A stretch of 64,000 nt of DNA from Rhizobium sp. Root274 (GTDB taxonomy: Bacteria; Pseudomonadota; Alphaproteobacteria; Rhizobiales; Rhizobiaceae), in NCBI RefSeq assembly GCF_001429245.1, contig NZ_LMJE01000008.1:310001-374000 (forward strand), given 5' to 3'. The translations under genes were made by a program, and so were the position numbers. A model generated the notes under the pieces. That model did no database searches. It saw only the letters and a list, made by a program, of their open reading frames with translations, and was not told the origin of the DNA. Positions 52,648 through 62,460 of the stretch are shown one piece after another; positions within the stretch are counted from its first letter, which is position 1, and each line of letters opens with the position of its first letter.

Positions 52648-54078
52648 TCAGTGTTTGAGAATGATGAGGCGTGTCTGGGTGAATTCCAGCATGCCGTGCT
52701 TGCCGTCGTCGCCGCCGAGGCCCGACCGTTTCCAGCCGGCGTGGTAGCCCTGATAGGGATCGGCGGGGAAGCGGTTGATATAGAGTTCGCCTGCCTCGAT
52801 CTCGTTCGCCGCCTTCATTACCTTGCGATAGCTTTCGGAGAAGACCACCGAGGCGAGGCCGAACTGATGATCGCTCGCCATCGCGAGAGCTTCGTCGAAT
52901 TCGGTGTAGGGAATGACGGCCAACACCGGCCCGAAGACCTCTTCCTGAACGATCTCCATCGACTGGTGACAGCCCGAGAGCAGCGTCGGCGGATAGAAGT
53001 ATCCATCTCCTTCCGGCAGATAGCCGCCGGTCTCGACCGTTGCGCCTTCCGCCTGGGCTCGCTCGACCATGTGATGCACGCGAAGCCGGGCGGCGGCATT
53101 GGCAAGCGGTCCCATGTGATCGGGATGCACCAACCGGTCGCCGAAGCGGCAAGCGGCAAAGGCTGTTTTCAGCCGCTCCAAAAGGTCGCCGTGAACGGAG
53201 GCGTGCACGTAGAGACGTTCCACCGAAGTACAGACCTGGCCGCAATGGGCGGTCTTTGCTGCCAGTACACTGCGGGTGACGACGTCGAGATCGGCATCCG
53301 GCTCAACGATCACAGGTGTCTTGCCACCCAGCTCCAGCGAGGGTTTGGCGATATTGGCCTTGCAATAGTCGAGCACGACCTGACCAGCCGCAACGCTCCC
53401 GGTCAGAGTGATCATGCCGACGTCGCGGCGCTTGCACATCACCTCCGCCACGTCGTGGGTCATGGTCATGATATTGACCAGAGCGGCTGGCAGGCCGGCT
53501 TCCGCGATGCATTCCGCAAAGACGAAGGCGGAGGTCGGCGTGTCGTTCGACGGGCGGACCACCACGGCATTGCCGGCAATCAGGGCCGGTGCGATCTTGC
53601 GGACCAGCGTGTAGATCGGAAAATTAAAGGGGATGAGGCAGGCAACGACGCCGATCGGCGCGCGCTTCAGCATCAGGGTTTCGTCCGGGGTGTCGCTCTC
53701 GATCACCTCGCCTTCGATACGGCGGGCCCATTCGGCGTGATAGCGCATCAGTTCGACGCCGTAGATCGCCTCACCTGTGGCGTCTGCGACGCTTTTTCCC
53801 GATTCCTTGGCAAGAGCCTCGCCGATCCGGCTGGCATTAGCCTCGATGATATCGGCCAGACGGCGCAGCGCATTGCCGCGTTCGATGGCCGGTAGCCGTC
53901 CCCAGGGTTTCTGTGCCTCGGCAGCTTGGCGAACAGCGGCGATGACTTCCGCCTCGGTGGCAGCGGGAACAGCGGCGAAGACCTGACCGGTGGCCGGATT
54001 GCGCACCTCGATCGTTTCGCTCGTGCCGGGCTCCTGGAAGGAGCCTCCGATGAAATTGCGGAAAGTAGGCATAGGCAA
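52648..54078 (-). CDS. Aldehyde dehydrogenase, AldA-like
   Basis: A 476-residue NAD(P)-dependent aldehyde dehydrogenase that resembles E. coli AldA (lactaldehyde/glycolaldehyde dehydrogenase) along its whole length. Catalytic Cys283 (GQVC), general base Glu249 (LELGGK), and Asn152 (FNFP) are present. The cofactor-site motif that is normally KPSE reads RPSN at residues 175-178, which could change cofactor preference. It lies 27 bases before the enolase-type gene and follows a LysR operator, so it heads the transcriptional unit. Confidence 0.92.
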   Translation of the reverse strand: MPMPTFRNFIGGSFQEPGTSETIEVRNPATGQVFAAVPAATEAEVIAAVRQAAEAQKPWGRLPAIERGNALRRLADIIEANASRIGEALAKESGKSVADATGEAIYGVELMRYHAEWARRIEGEVIESDTPDETLMLKRAPIGVVACLIPFNFPIYTLVRKIAPALIAGNAVVVRPSNDTPTSAFVFAECIAEAGLPAALVNIMTMTHDVAEVMCKRRDVGMITLTGSVAAGQVVLDYCKANIAKPSLELGGKTPVIVEPDADLDVVTRSVLAAKTAHCGQVCTSVERLYVHASVHGDLLERLKTAFAACRFGDRLVHPDHMGPLANAAARLRVHHMVERAQAEGATVETGGYLPEGDGYFYPPTLLSGCHQSMEIVQEEVFGPVLAVIPYTEFDEALAMASDHQFGLASVVFSESYRKVMKAANEIEAGELYINRFPADPYQGYHAGWKRSGLGGDDGKHGMLEFTQTRLIILKH

Positions 54079-54154
54079 CGCTCCGGCAGCAGATTTTGTC
54101 TGCCAGTAGGGCGCTGCGGCTTCCGCTTCGCAAGCGAGTTATTCTCGGTCAGAG

Positions 54155-54171
54155 CATTCGAAAAACGAATG
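54155..54171. promoter_or_regulatory. Candidate LysR-type operator before the AldA-like gene
   Basis: CATTCG, AAAAA, CGAATG: a perfect inverted repeat that also fits the T-N11-A LysR motif. It lies just inside the gap between the LysR gene end and the aldehyde dehydrogenase start. A CATTCG half-site occurs again near 55117 before lysR itself. Confidence 0.6.
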
Positions 54172-54173
54172 TT

Positions 54174-55100
54174 TCAGCCTGTGGCAACATGAAGGCGCGG
54201 CAGGTCGTCGCGTGCCAATTCGGAGCGCAGCCATGCGTGGAAGGCCTTGACGTGGCCGATGGCCGGCTGATCCGCCCGTGTCACCAGCCAGTAGGACTCG
54301 TGCCCTTCGACCTCCACATCGAGAACCTGCACCAATTGTCCCGCCTGCATGAGCGGCGCCACCATGGACCGGTCGGCGACGGCAACGCCCAGTCCGCTGC
54401 AGGCGGCCTCGATCACCAGGTCGAGCAAGTCGAACTCAAGCCCGCCCCGCGTGTCGGTCTGGCCAAGGTCCGCCGCGTCGAGCCAGCGCTGCCATGTCAG
54501 ATAACGTTGATCGGCAGAGGCAAGCACATGGAGAAAGGTGAACCTGGAGAGGTCGACAGTGCCGCAGTTCTTGCCCGCCGGGAGGAGCTGAGGCGCGCAG
54601 ACGGCGATATGGCGCTCCGTCATCAGCCGTTCGGCTGTCATCGCCGGCCATTCGCCGTCGCCGAAACGGATGGCGCAGTCGAGAATACCGCGTTCCGCGA
54701 GATTATCGGTGAGGTCGGTCGTGATGCTGAGATCGATGCCGGGCAGATAACTGCGCAGGCTTGCAAGGCGCGGCATCAGCCAACGCTTGGCGAAGGTCGG
54801 GGGAACGTTCACCCGCAGCCGCTGCGGATTGCTCTTCTCCATGATGTTGCGGACAGTGAGCTCGACATTATGAAACGCCTGCTGCAGGGAGGCCAGCAGT
54901 TCCATGCCGGAGGGTGTCAGCTCCAGGTGATGATGCCGGCGGATCACCAGCGGCTCGCCCAGCTGGTCCTCAAGATTGCGAACCTGCCGGCTCACTGCAC
55001 TTTGCGTCAGGTGCAACAGCTCAGCGGCGCGCGTAAAGCTGCGGGTCTGGCCCACCACTTCGAACACCTTCATCGCCGATAGCGCGGGCAGTCTTCGCAT
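54174..55100 (-). CDS. LysR family regulator, GcvA-like
   Basis: A 308-residue regulator with an N-terminal winged helix-turn-helix (SFTRAAELLHLTQSAVSRQVRNLE) and a GcvA-type effector domain (LRVNVPPTFAKRWLMPRL). ATG 55100 has GGAG five bases upstream; a GTG at 55106 is possible. It is divergent from the L-lactate dehydrogenase gene and codirectional with the downstream catabolic genes, which it probably controls. Confidence 0.92.
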   Translation of the reverse strand: MRRLPALSAMKVFEVVGQTRSFTRAAELLHLTQSAVSRQVRNLEDQLGEPLVIRRHHHLELTPSGMELLASLQQAFHNVELTVRNIMEKSNPQRLRVNVPPTFAKRWLMPRLASLRSYLPGIDLSITTDLTDNLAERGILDCAIRFGDGEWPAMTAERLMTERHIAVCAPQLLPAGKNCGTVDLSRFTFLHVLASADQRYLTWQRWLDAADLGQTDTRGGLEFDLLDLVIEAACSGLGVAVADRSMVAPLMQAGQLVQVLDVEVEGHESYWLVTRADQPAIGHVKAFHAWLRSELARDDLPRLHVATG

Positions 55101-55121
55101 CGTCACTCCACAGGCGCATTC

Positions 55122-55143
55122 GATTATTAGCCTGCATATAATC
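55122..55143. promoter_or_regulatory. Inverted repeat before the GcvA-like lysR gene
   Basis: GATTAT and ATAATC are separated by ten bases and lie 22-43 bases upstream of the LysR start, in the 177-base gap shared with ldh. A CATTCG half-site overlaps its left arm. It could be the autoregulatory site. Confidence 0.4.
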
Positions 55144-55235
55144 AGAGCAGGCAGGCGCGCGCCAACCGAATTCTGGCGCTGTGCCGGTCGTGACTTTCAA
55201 AAGCGGTTGCAAGCGGTCCGCAGCCGGTGAGATAA

Positions 55236-56222
<987 letters not shown>

Positions 56223-56224
56223 CG

Positions 56225-57163
56225 ATGATCGACAAGCTGGAATTCTTCATCGCGCTCGCCCGCCAGCAGCATTTTGGTCGCGCGGCAGAAGAATGCGGCG
56301 TGACGCAGCCGACGCTGTCGGCCGGCATCCGCCAGCTGGAGGAGCAGCTCGGCGTCATGCTGGTGCAGCGCGGCTCGCGCTTCCTGGGCCTGACACCGGA
56401 GGGCCAGCGGGTGCTCGAATGGGCGCGGCGGATTGTCGGCGATACGCGCACCATGCGCGAGGAGATGCGGGCCGCCCGGCGCGGCCTCGCTGGTCATATC
56501 CGGCTCGCGGTTATTCCCACCGCGCTTGCCATGGTGCAGAAGCTCACCGAACCCTTCCAGACCCGCCATCCGGATGTGACTTTTTCCGTGTTGTCGCGTA
56601 CCTCGTTGCAGGTGTTGAGCCTGCTTGAAAACCTTGAGATCGATGCTGGCATCACCTATCTCGACAACGAGCCGCTCGGGCGCGTCACCAGCGTGCCCCT
56701 CTATTCGGAGCGTTATCACCTGATTACCGGTGTCGGGACGCCGCTTGCCGATCGCGATAGCGTCACCTGGGGCGAGGTTGCCGATCTCAGGCTCTGTCTG
56801 CTTACCGCCGATATGCAGAACCGCCGCATCATCAATCAGCATATGATGGAAGCGGGCGTGACGCCGAAGCCGACGCTCGAATCCAATTCGATGATCGTGC
56901 TCTTTTCCCATATCCGGACGGGCAAATGGGCCTCGATCATGCCGAAAAATGTGGCGGAATCCTTCGGCTTCGGCGAAGAGATCCGGATGATTCCGATCAC
57001 CGCACCCGAGGCCGAGCATCTGGTCGGTCTAGTCGCTACCCATCGCGAGCCCTTCACACCGCTGGTCTCCGGCCTACTGCATGAGGCGCGCCTGCTGGCG
57101 GCCTCAAATGCCTTCGATAGAAATCTTCTATCGAGTGACGGAAGCGCCGTATTGACCAGCTGA
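56225..57163 (+). CDS. LysR family regulator beside the formate dehydrogenase operon (FdsR-like)
   Basis: A 312-residue LysR protein with DNA-binding HFGRAAEECGVTQPTLSAGIRQLEEQ and a standard effector domain. It lies directly before fdsGBA on the same strand, the position of FdsR-type regulators in other proteobacteria. A perfect T-N11-A palindrome lies in its own 3' coding end, about 95 bases before fdsG. It follows ldh by 2 bases. Confidence 0.9.
   Translation: MIDKLEFFIALARQQHFGRAAEECGVTQPTLSAGIRQLEEQLGVMLVQRGSRFLGLTPEGQRVLEWARRIVGDTRTMREEMRAARRGLAGHIRLAVIPTALAMVQKLTEPFQTRHPDVTFSVLSRTSLQVLSLLENLEIDAGITYLDNEPLGRVTSVPLYSERYHLITGVGTPLADRDSVTWGEVADLRLCLLTADMQNRRIINQHMMEAGVTPKPTLESNSMIVLFSHIRTGKWASIMPKNVAESFGFGEEIRMIPITAPEAEHLVGLVATHREPFTPLVSGLLHEARLLAASNAFDRNLLSSDGSAVLTS
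57114..57134. promoter_or_regulatory. Candidate LysR-type operator before fdsG
   Basis: TCGATAGAA, ATC, TTCTATCGA: nine perfect pairs with a three-base spacer, containing the T-N11-A core. It lies in the last codons of the lysR gene and about 95 bases upstream of the fdsG start. Confidence 0.65.
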
Positions 57164-57229
57164 GGTCTGACCGATCATCATCTTCCAATGAACGACCCCG
57201 CCAGAGCTCGGTGGGTGAGGAGGATTTCG

Positions 57230-57709
57230 ATGAATATTCGTGTGGCTGCGGACGACGTCTCCGCACGCATATCGACTGTGATCGCCGAGTTGCAGCATCT
57301 GGAGGGACCAATGCTGCCGATCCTGCACCGCGTGCAGGAGGAATTCGGTTACATCCCTGAGATCGCCAAGCAGATCATTGCGAACGCGCTGAACCTGTCG
57401 CGCGCCGAGGTGCATGGTGTCATCAGCTTCTACCACGACTTCAAGGCGCATCCTTCCGGGCGACATGTTCTCAAGCTCTGTCGTGCCGAGGCTTGCCAGT
57501 CGATGGGCTGCGAGCCTCTGGCAGACAAGATCAAGGCCAAGCTCGGAATCGACTGGCACGAGACGACAGCGGATGGAGCCGTCACACTTGAACCCGTCTT
57601 CTGTCTTGGCCTCTGCGCCCAGGCGCCAGCCGCCATGCTGGACGGTGATCTTCATGCGCGTCTCGACGAGCACTGTCTCACCGACATTCTGGCGGAGGTG
57701 CGTCGATGA
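57230..57709 (+). CDS. fdsG: NAD-dependent formate dehydrogenase subunit gamma
   Basis: A 159-residue NuoE-like subunit that holds a 2Fe-2S cluster (Cys in CRAEACQ, then CLGLCAQ) and helps pass electrons to NAD. GAGGAGG is 7-13 bases upstream of ATG 57230. First gene of the fds operon, with a four-base overlap to fdsB. Confidence 0.96.
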   Translation: MNIRVAADDVSARISTVIAELQHLEGPMLPILHRVQEEFGYIPEIAKQIIANALNLSRAEVHGVISFYHDFKAHPSGRHVLKLCRAEACQSMGCEPLADKIKAKLGIDWHETTADGAVTLEPVFCLGLCAQAPAAMLDGDLHARLDEHCLTDILAEVRR

Positions 57710-59262
57710 GCATCAGCATCTTCGTTCCCCGCGATGCGGCAGCGCTTGCCGTCGGTGCCGACAAGGTGGCAGCGGCGATCGAGCATGTGGCCAAGGTCCG
57801 TGGACTTGACGTCACTGTCGTCCGCAACGGTTCGCGCGGAATGCTGTGGCTCGAAGTGCTGGTCGAAGTGCGCACCGAGCATGGCCGCGTTGCCTATGGT
57901 CCGGTCAAGGCTTCGGATGTGCCGTCGCTCTTCGACGCCGGTTTTCTTCATGGTGGCGATCATCCGCTCGGCCATGGTCTCACGAAGGACATCCCTTTCC
58001 TCAGGGGCCAGACGCGGCTTACCTTCGCCCGCTGCGGCGTGACCGACCCGCTCTCGCTCGATGACTACCGCCACTATCAGGGCCTCAAGGGGCTTGCGAA
58101 CGCCATCGCTATGTCACCGGCCGAGATCGTCAAACAGGTGACCGACAGCGGCTTGCGCGGTCGCGGCGGCGCCGGCTTCCCGACCGGCATCAAGTGGAAG
58201 ACAGTGGCGGATGCAAAAGCCGACCAGAAATACATTGTCTGCAATGCGGACGAGGGTGACAGCGGCACCTTTGCCGACCGGATGATCATGGAGGGCGATC
58301 CCTTCGTCTTGATCGAAGGCATGGCGATCGCCGGCATCGCTGTTGGAGCCACCAAGGGTTATGTCTATACGCGCTCCGAATATCCGCATGCGATTGCCAT
58401 GATGGAAGAGGCGATCGAAATCGCCCGGCGCGAAGGCATCCTCGGTTCGTCTGTGATGGGTTCCCCTTACGCCTTCGACATGGAAGTGCGCATGGGCGCC
58501 GGCGCCTATGTCTGCGGCGAGGAAACCTCGCTGTTGAACAGCCTCGAAGGAAAACGCGGCATCGTGCGCGCCAAGCCGCCGCTCCCGGCTCTGCAGGGTC
58601 TGTTCGGTAAGCCGACCGTCGTCAACAACGTCATGTCGCTCGCCTCCATACCCGTCATCATGGATCGCGGCGCGCAGTTCTACCGCGATTTCGGTGTCGG
58701 CCGTTCGCATGGCACGATCCCGATCCAGCTTGCCGGAAACCTCAAGCATGGCGGCCTTTACGAGACCGCCTTCGGCCTGCCGCTCGGCCAGCTGATCAAC
58801 GAGATCGGCGGCGGCACGATTTCGGGGCGTCCGGTGAAGGCCGTGCAGGTCGGCGGACCGCTGGGAGCCTATTTCCCGCCCTCACTGTTTGACACGATCT
58901 TCGACTACGAGGCCTTCACTGCCGCCGGGGGCCTGATTGGCCATGCCGGTATTGTCGTCTTCGACGACAGCGTCGATATGCTGCAGCAGGCGCGATTTGC
59001 CATGGAGTTCTGCGCGGTCGAAAGCTGTGGCAAGTGCACGCCCTGCCGCATCGGTTCAACCCGAGGCGTCGAGACGGTCGACAAGATCGCGCAAGGGATC
59101 GAGCCGGAAAAGAACAAGGTGCTGCTGGAGGATCTCTGCAACACCATGAAATTCGGCTCGCTCTGTGCGCTGGGTGGTTTCACGCCCTATCCGGTCATGA
59201 GCGCCATGACGCATTTCCCGGAGGACTTTGCTCCCACTCCGGTTCGGGAGGCAGCGGAATGA
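57706..59262 (+). CDS. fdsB: NAD-dependent formate dehydrogenase subunit beta
   Basis: A 518-residue NuoF-like flavoprotein that transfers electrons from the iron-sulfur chain to NAD. FMN/NADH-binding GRGGAGFPTGIKWK (near residue 150), GAYVCGEETSLLNSLEG and the 4Fe-4S motif ESCGKCTPCR (Cys441, Cys444, Cys447) are present, with an N-terminal thioredoxin-like segment typical of FdsB. Its stop overlaps the next start. Confidence 0.97.
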   Translation: MSISIFVPRDAAALAVGADKVAAAIEHVAKVRGLDVTVVRNGSRGMLWLEVLVEVRTEHGRVAYGPVKASDVPSLFDAGFLHGGDHPLGHGLTKDIPFLRGQTRLTFARCGVTDPLSLDDYRHYQGLKGLANAIAMSPAEIVKQVTDSGLRGRGGAGFPTGIKWKTVADAKADQKYIVCNADEGDSGTFADRMIMEGDPFVLIEGMAIAGIAVGATKGYVYTRSEYPHAIAMMEEAIEIARREGILGSSVMGSPYAFDMEVRMGAGAYVCGEETSLLNSLEGKRGIVRAKPPLPALQGLFGKPTVVNNVMSLASIPVIMDRGAQFYRDFGVGRSHGTIPIQLAGNLKHGGLYETAFGLPLGQLINEIGGGTISGRPVKAVQVGGPLGAYFPPSLFDTIFDYEAFTAAGGLIGHAGIVVFDDSVDMLQQARFAMEFCAVESCGKCTPCRIGSTRGVETVDKIAQGIEPEKNKVLLEDLCNTMKFGSLCALGGFTPYPVMSAMTHFPEDFAPTPVREAAE

Positions 59263-59474
59263 GCGACACACATAAGGTCAAGGGCCCGGCCTCCTACTTC
59301 CCGCCGATCGAGAAGACCTATGGAAAGCCGATCCAGCATTGGCAGGACATCGTCCGGCAGCAGCAAGGCAAAACGCATATGCAGATCGTCACCTTGCTGA
59401 AGACCGAGCACGGTCTCGGCCATGGTCATGCCAATGCCATTGTCGCGGCGACGCTCGCCGAGACGAAATCCTGA
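59259..59474 (+). CDS. DUF4287 domain protein embedded in the fds operon
   Basis: A 71-residue protein with the DUF4287 pattern: PASYFPPIEKTYGKPIQHW, then HMQIVTLLKTEHGLGHGHANAIVAATLAE. The family has no assigned function. Its ATG overlaps the fdsB stop (ATGA), and it ends 63 bases before fdsA, so it is likely co-translated with fdsB. Its place inside a formate dehydrogenase operon is unusual; it is not a known Fds subunit. Confidence 0.88.
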   Translation: MSDTHKVKGPASYFPPIEKTYGKPIQHWQDIVRQQQGKTHMQIVTLLKTEHGLGHGHANAIVAATLAETKS

Positions 59475-59537
59475 CGCAGACACGAACTTGTTCCGCGCGG
59501 CCTGTTCCGCAGCAAAAAGACTGACCCGGAGGTTTCG

Positions 59538-62420
59538 ATGCCCCTCGTTCCTGAAATCGACTACGGCACGCCCGCTTCGCGCTCGGAAAAACTGGTGACG
59601 CTCACCATCGACGGCCGCGAGATCACCGTGCCCGAGGGTACATCGATCATGCGCGCCTCGATGGAGGCCGGCATTCAGGTGCCGAAACTCTGTGCCACCG
59701 ACATGGTCGATGCCTTCGGTTCCTGCCGTCTCTGTCTGATCGAGGTCGAGGGCCGCAACGGCACCCCGGCCTCCTGCACAACGCCGGTTGCACCAGGCAT
59801 CGTCGTTCACACCCAGACGGAGCGGCTGAAGGCTATCCGCAAGGGCGTGATGGAGCTTTATATCTCCGACCATCCGCTCGACTGTCTGACCTGTGCGGCT
59901 AATGGCGATTGCGAGCTGCAGGACATGGCCGGAGCCGTGGGTCTGCGTGATGTGCGCTACGGCTATGAGGGCGAAAACCACGTTAAGGCACGTTCCACCG
60001 AGGGCGGGATCAACGCCCAGTGGATGCCGAAGGACGAGAGCAACCCCTACTTCACCTATGATCCCTCGAAATGCATCGTCTGTTCGCGATGCGTGCGGGC
60101 ATGTGAAGAAGTGCAGGGCACGTTTGCGCTGACCATCGAGGGCCGCGGCTTCGACAGCCGCGTGTCACCCGGCGCGCACGAAGCCTTCCTCTCGTCGGAA
60201 TGCGTCTCCTGCGGCGCCTGCGTCCAGGCCTGCCCGACGGCAACGCTGACGGAAAAGTCTGTCATTGCCATTGGCCAGCCGGAGCATTCGGCCGTTACCA
60301 CTTGCGCCTATTGCGGCGTCGGCTGTTCGTTCAAGGCCGAAATGCGCGGCGAAGAGCTGGTGCGCATGGTGCCGTGGAAGGACGGCCAGGCAAATCGCGG
60401 CCATTCCTGCGTCAAGGGCCGCTTTGCCTATGGTTATGCCAGCCACAAGGACCGCATTCTCAATCCGATGGTCCGCGAGAAGATCACCGACCCCTGGCGC
60501 GAAGTGACCTGGGAGGAGGCTTATGCCCACGTTGCCTCCGAGTTCAAGCGCATCCAGTATCAGTATGGCCGTGAGGCCATCGGCGGCATTACCTCGTCGC
60601 GCTGCACCAATGAAGAAACCTATCTGGTCCAGAAGCTGATCCGCGCCGGCTTCGGCAACAACAATGTCGATACCTGCGCCCGCGTTTGCCACTCGCCGAC
60701 CGGCTACGGTCTCGGCCAGGCTTTCGGCACGTCTGCCGGTACGCAGAACTTCGATTCTGTCGAACATTCCGACGTCGTCCTTGTCATCGGTGCCAATCCG
60801 ACAGATGGCCACCCGGTCTTCGGCTCGCGGCTGAAGAAGCGGCTGCGTCAGGGGGCGAAGCTGATCGTGATTGATCCGCGCCGCATCGATCTCGTGCGCA
60901 CGCCGCATGTGGAAGCGGCTTACCACCTGCCGCTGAAGCCCGGCACCAATGTCGCCGTCTTGACGGCCATCGCCCATGTCATCGTCACCGAAGGCCTGTT
61001 CGATGAGCGCTTCATCCGCGAGCGCTGCGACTGGTCGGAGTTCGAGGATTGGGCCGCTTTCGTCTCAGAGCCGGAGCACTCGCCGGAGGAGACCGAGAAG
61101 TACACGGGTGTGCCTGCAGCAGAACTGCGCGGTGCCGCGCGGCTCTTCGCCACCGGCGGCAATGGCGCGATCTACTACGGCCTCGGCGTCACCGAACACA
61201 GCCAGGGCTCGACCACGGTTATGGCGATCGCCAACCTCGCCATGGTCACCGGCAATATCGGTCGTCCCGGCGTCGGCGTAAACCCGCTGCGCGGTCAGAA
61301 CAATGTCCAGGGCTCCTGCGACATGGGTTCCTTCCCGCATGAGCTGCCGGGCTATCGCCATGTGTCCGACGATGCCACCCGCGAGACGTTTCAAAAGCTT
61401 TGGGGCGTCGAGCTCAGCAACGAGCCGGGCCTGCGCATCCCGAACATGCTCGATGCTGCCGTCGATGGTTCCTTCAAGGGCATCTATATCCAGGGTGAGG
61501 ACATCCTGCAGTCCGACCCGGATACCAAGCATGTCTCCGCCGGTCTAGCCGCCATGGAATGCGTCGTCGTGCACGACCTCTTCCTCAACGAGACGGCGAA
61601 CTACGCCCATGTCTTCCTGCCGGGCTCGACCTTCCTCGAAAAGGACGGCACGTTCACCAATGCCGAGCGCCGCATCAATCGCGTGCGCAAGGTGATGAGC
61701 CCGAAGAACGGCTATGCTGACTGGGAAGTCACCCAGAAGCTTGCCCAGGCCATGGGCCTTGCCTGGAACTACACCCATCCATCGCAGATCATGGATGAGA
61801 TCGCCGCGACGACCCCAAGCTTTGCCGGCGTCTCTTACGACTATCTGGAGAAGATGGGCTCGGTGCAGTGGCCCTGCAACGAGAAGTTCCCCGTCGGTTC
61901 CCCGATCATGCATATCGACGGCTTCGTGCGCGGCAAGGGCAAGTTCATCCGCACGGAATATGTGGCGACCGACGAACGCACCGGCCCGCGTTTCCCGCTG
62001 CTGCTCACGACCGGCCGCATCCTCAGCCAATACAATGTGGGAGCGCAGACGCGGCGCACCGAGAATGTCGTCTGGCACGAGGAGGACCGGCTGGAGATCC
62101 ATCCGCACGATGCCGAACAGCGCGGTGTGAAAGATGGCGACTGGATCAAGCTTGCCAGCCGTGCCGGCGACACGACGCTTAGGGCGTTGATAACCGACCG
62201 CGTGGCGCCGGGCGTGGTCTATACGACCTTCCACCACCCGAACACGCAGGCCAATGTGATCACCACCGACTATTCGGACTGGGCAACGAACTGCCCGGAA
62301 TACAAGGTGACCGCCGTGCAGATCTCGCCATCCAACGGCCCGACCGAATGGCAGGAAGGCTACGAAGAACTGTCACGCCAGTCGCGGCGGATCGTCGGTA
62401 AGCTGGAAGCGGCGGAGTGA
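59538..62420 (+). CDS. fdsA: NAD-dependent formate dehydrogenase subunit alpha (molybdenum)
   Basis: The 960-residue catalytic subunit. A NuoG-like N terminus carries a 2Fe-2S site, a His-Cys cluster (HPLDCLTC), two 4Fe-4S motifs (CIVCSRCVRACE and CVSCGACVQACP), then the molybdopterin domain with its own 4Fe-4S (CAYCGVGC). The Mo ligand is Cys384, followed by catalytic His385 (RVCHSP); there is no selenocysteine. GGAGG precedes ATG 59538. It oxidises formate to carbon dioxide. Confidence 0.97.
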   Translation: MPLVPEIDYGTPASRSEKLVTLTIDGREITVPEGTSIMRASMEAGIQVPKLCATDMVDAFGSCRLCLIEVEGRNGTPASCTTPVAPGIVVHTQTERLKAIRKGVMELYISDHPLDCLTCAANGDCELQDMAGAVGLRDVRYGYEGENHVKARSTEGGINAQWMPKDESNPYFTYDPSKCIVCSRCVRACEEVQGTFALTIEGRGFDSRVSPGAHEAFLSSECVSCGACVQACPTATLTEKSVIAIGQPEHSAVTTCAYCGVGCSFKAEMRGEELVRMVPWKDGQANRGHSCVKGRFAYGYASHKDRILNPMVREKITDPWREVTWEEAYAHVASEFKRIQYQYGREAIGGITSSRCTNEETYLVQKLIRAGFGNNNVDTCARVCHSPTGYGLGQAFGTSAGTQNFDSVEHSDVVLVIGANPTDGHPVFGSRLKKRLRQGAKLIVIDPRRIDLVRTPHVEAAYHLPLKPGTNVAVLTAIAHVIVTEGLFDERFIRERCDWSEFEDWAAFVSEPEHSPEETEKYTGVPAAELRGAARLFATGGNGAIYYGLGVTEHSQGSTTVMAIANLAMVTGNIGRPGVGVNPLRGQNNVQGSCDMGSFPHELPGYRHVSDDATRETFQKLWGVELSNEPGLRIPNMLDAAVDGSFKGIYIQGEDILQSDPDTKHVSAGLAAMECVVVHDLFLNETANYAHVFLPGSTFLEKDGTFTNAERRINRVRKVMSPKNGYADWEVTQKLAQAMGLAWNYTHPSQIMDEIAATTPSFAGVSYDYLEKMGSVQWPCNEKFPVGSPIMHIDGFVRGKGKFIRTEYVATDERTGPRFPLLLTTGRILSQYNVGAQTRRTENVVWHEEDRLEIHPHDAEQRGVKDGDWIKLASRAGDTTLRALITDRVAPGVVYTTFHHPNTQANVITTDYSDWATNCPEYKVTAVQISPSNGPTEWQEGYEELSRQSRRIVGKLEAAE

Positions 62421-62460
62421 ACGCGATGCTGATCGCGTCCGTTCGGCAAGGGGCATCGAC

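Noticed and set aside
59538-62420. Possible selenocysteine formate dehydrogenase
   Set aside because: The active-site codon at 60687-60689 is TGC (Cys), the frame has no internal TGA, and FdsA-type enzymes use Cys.
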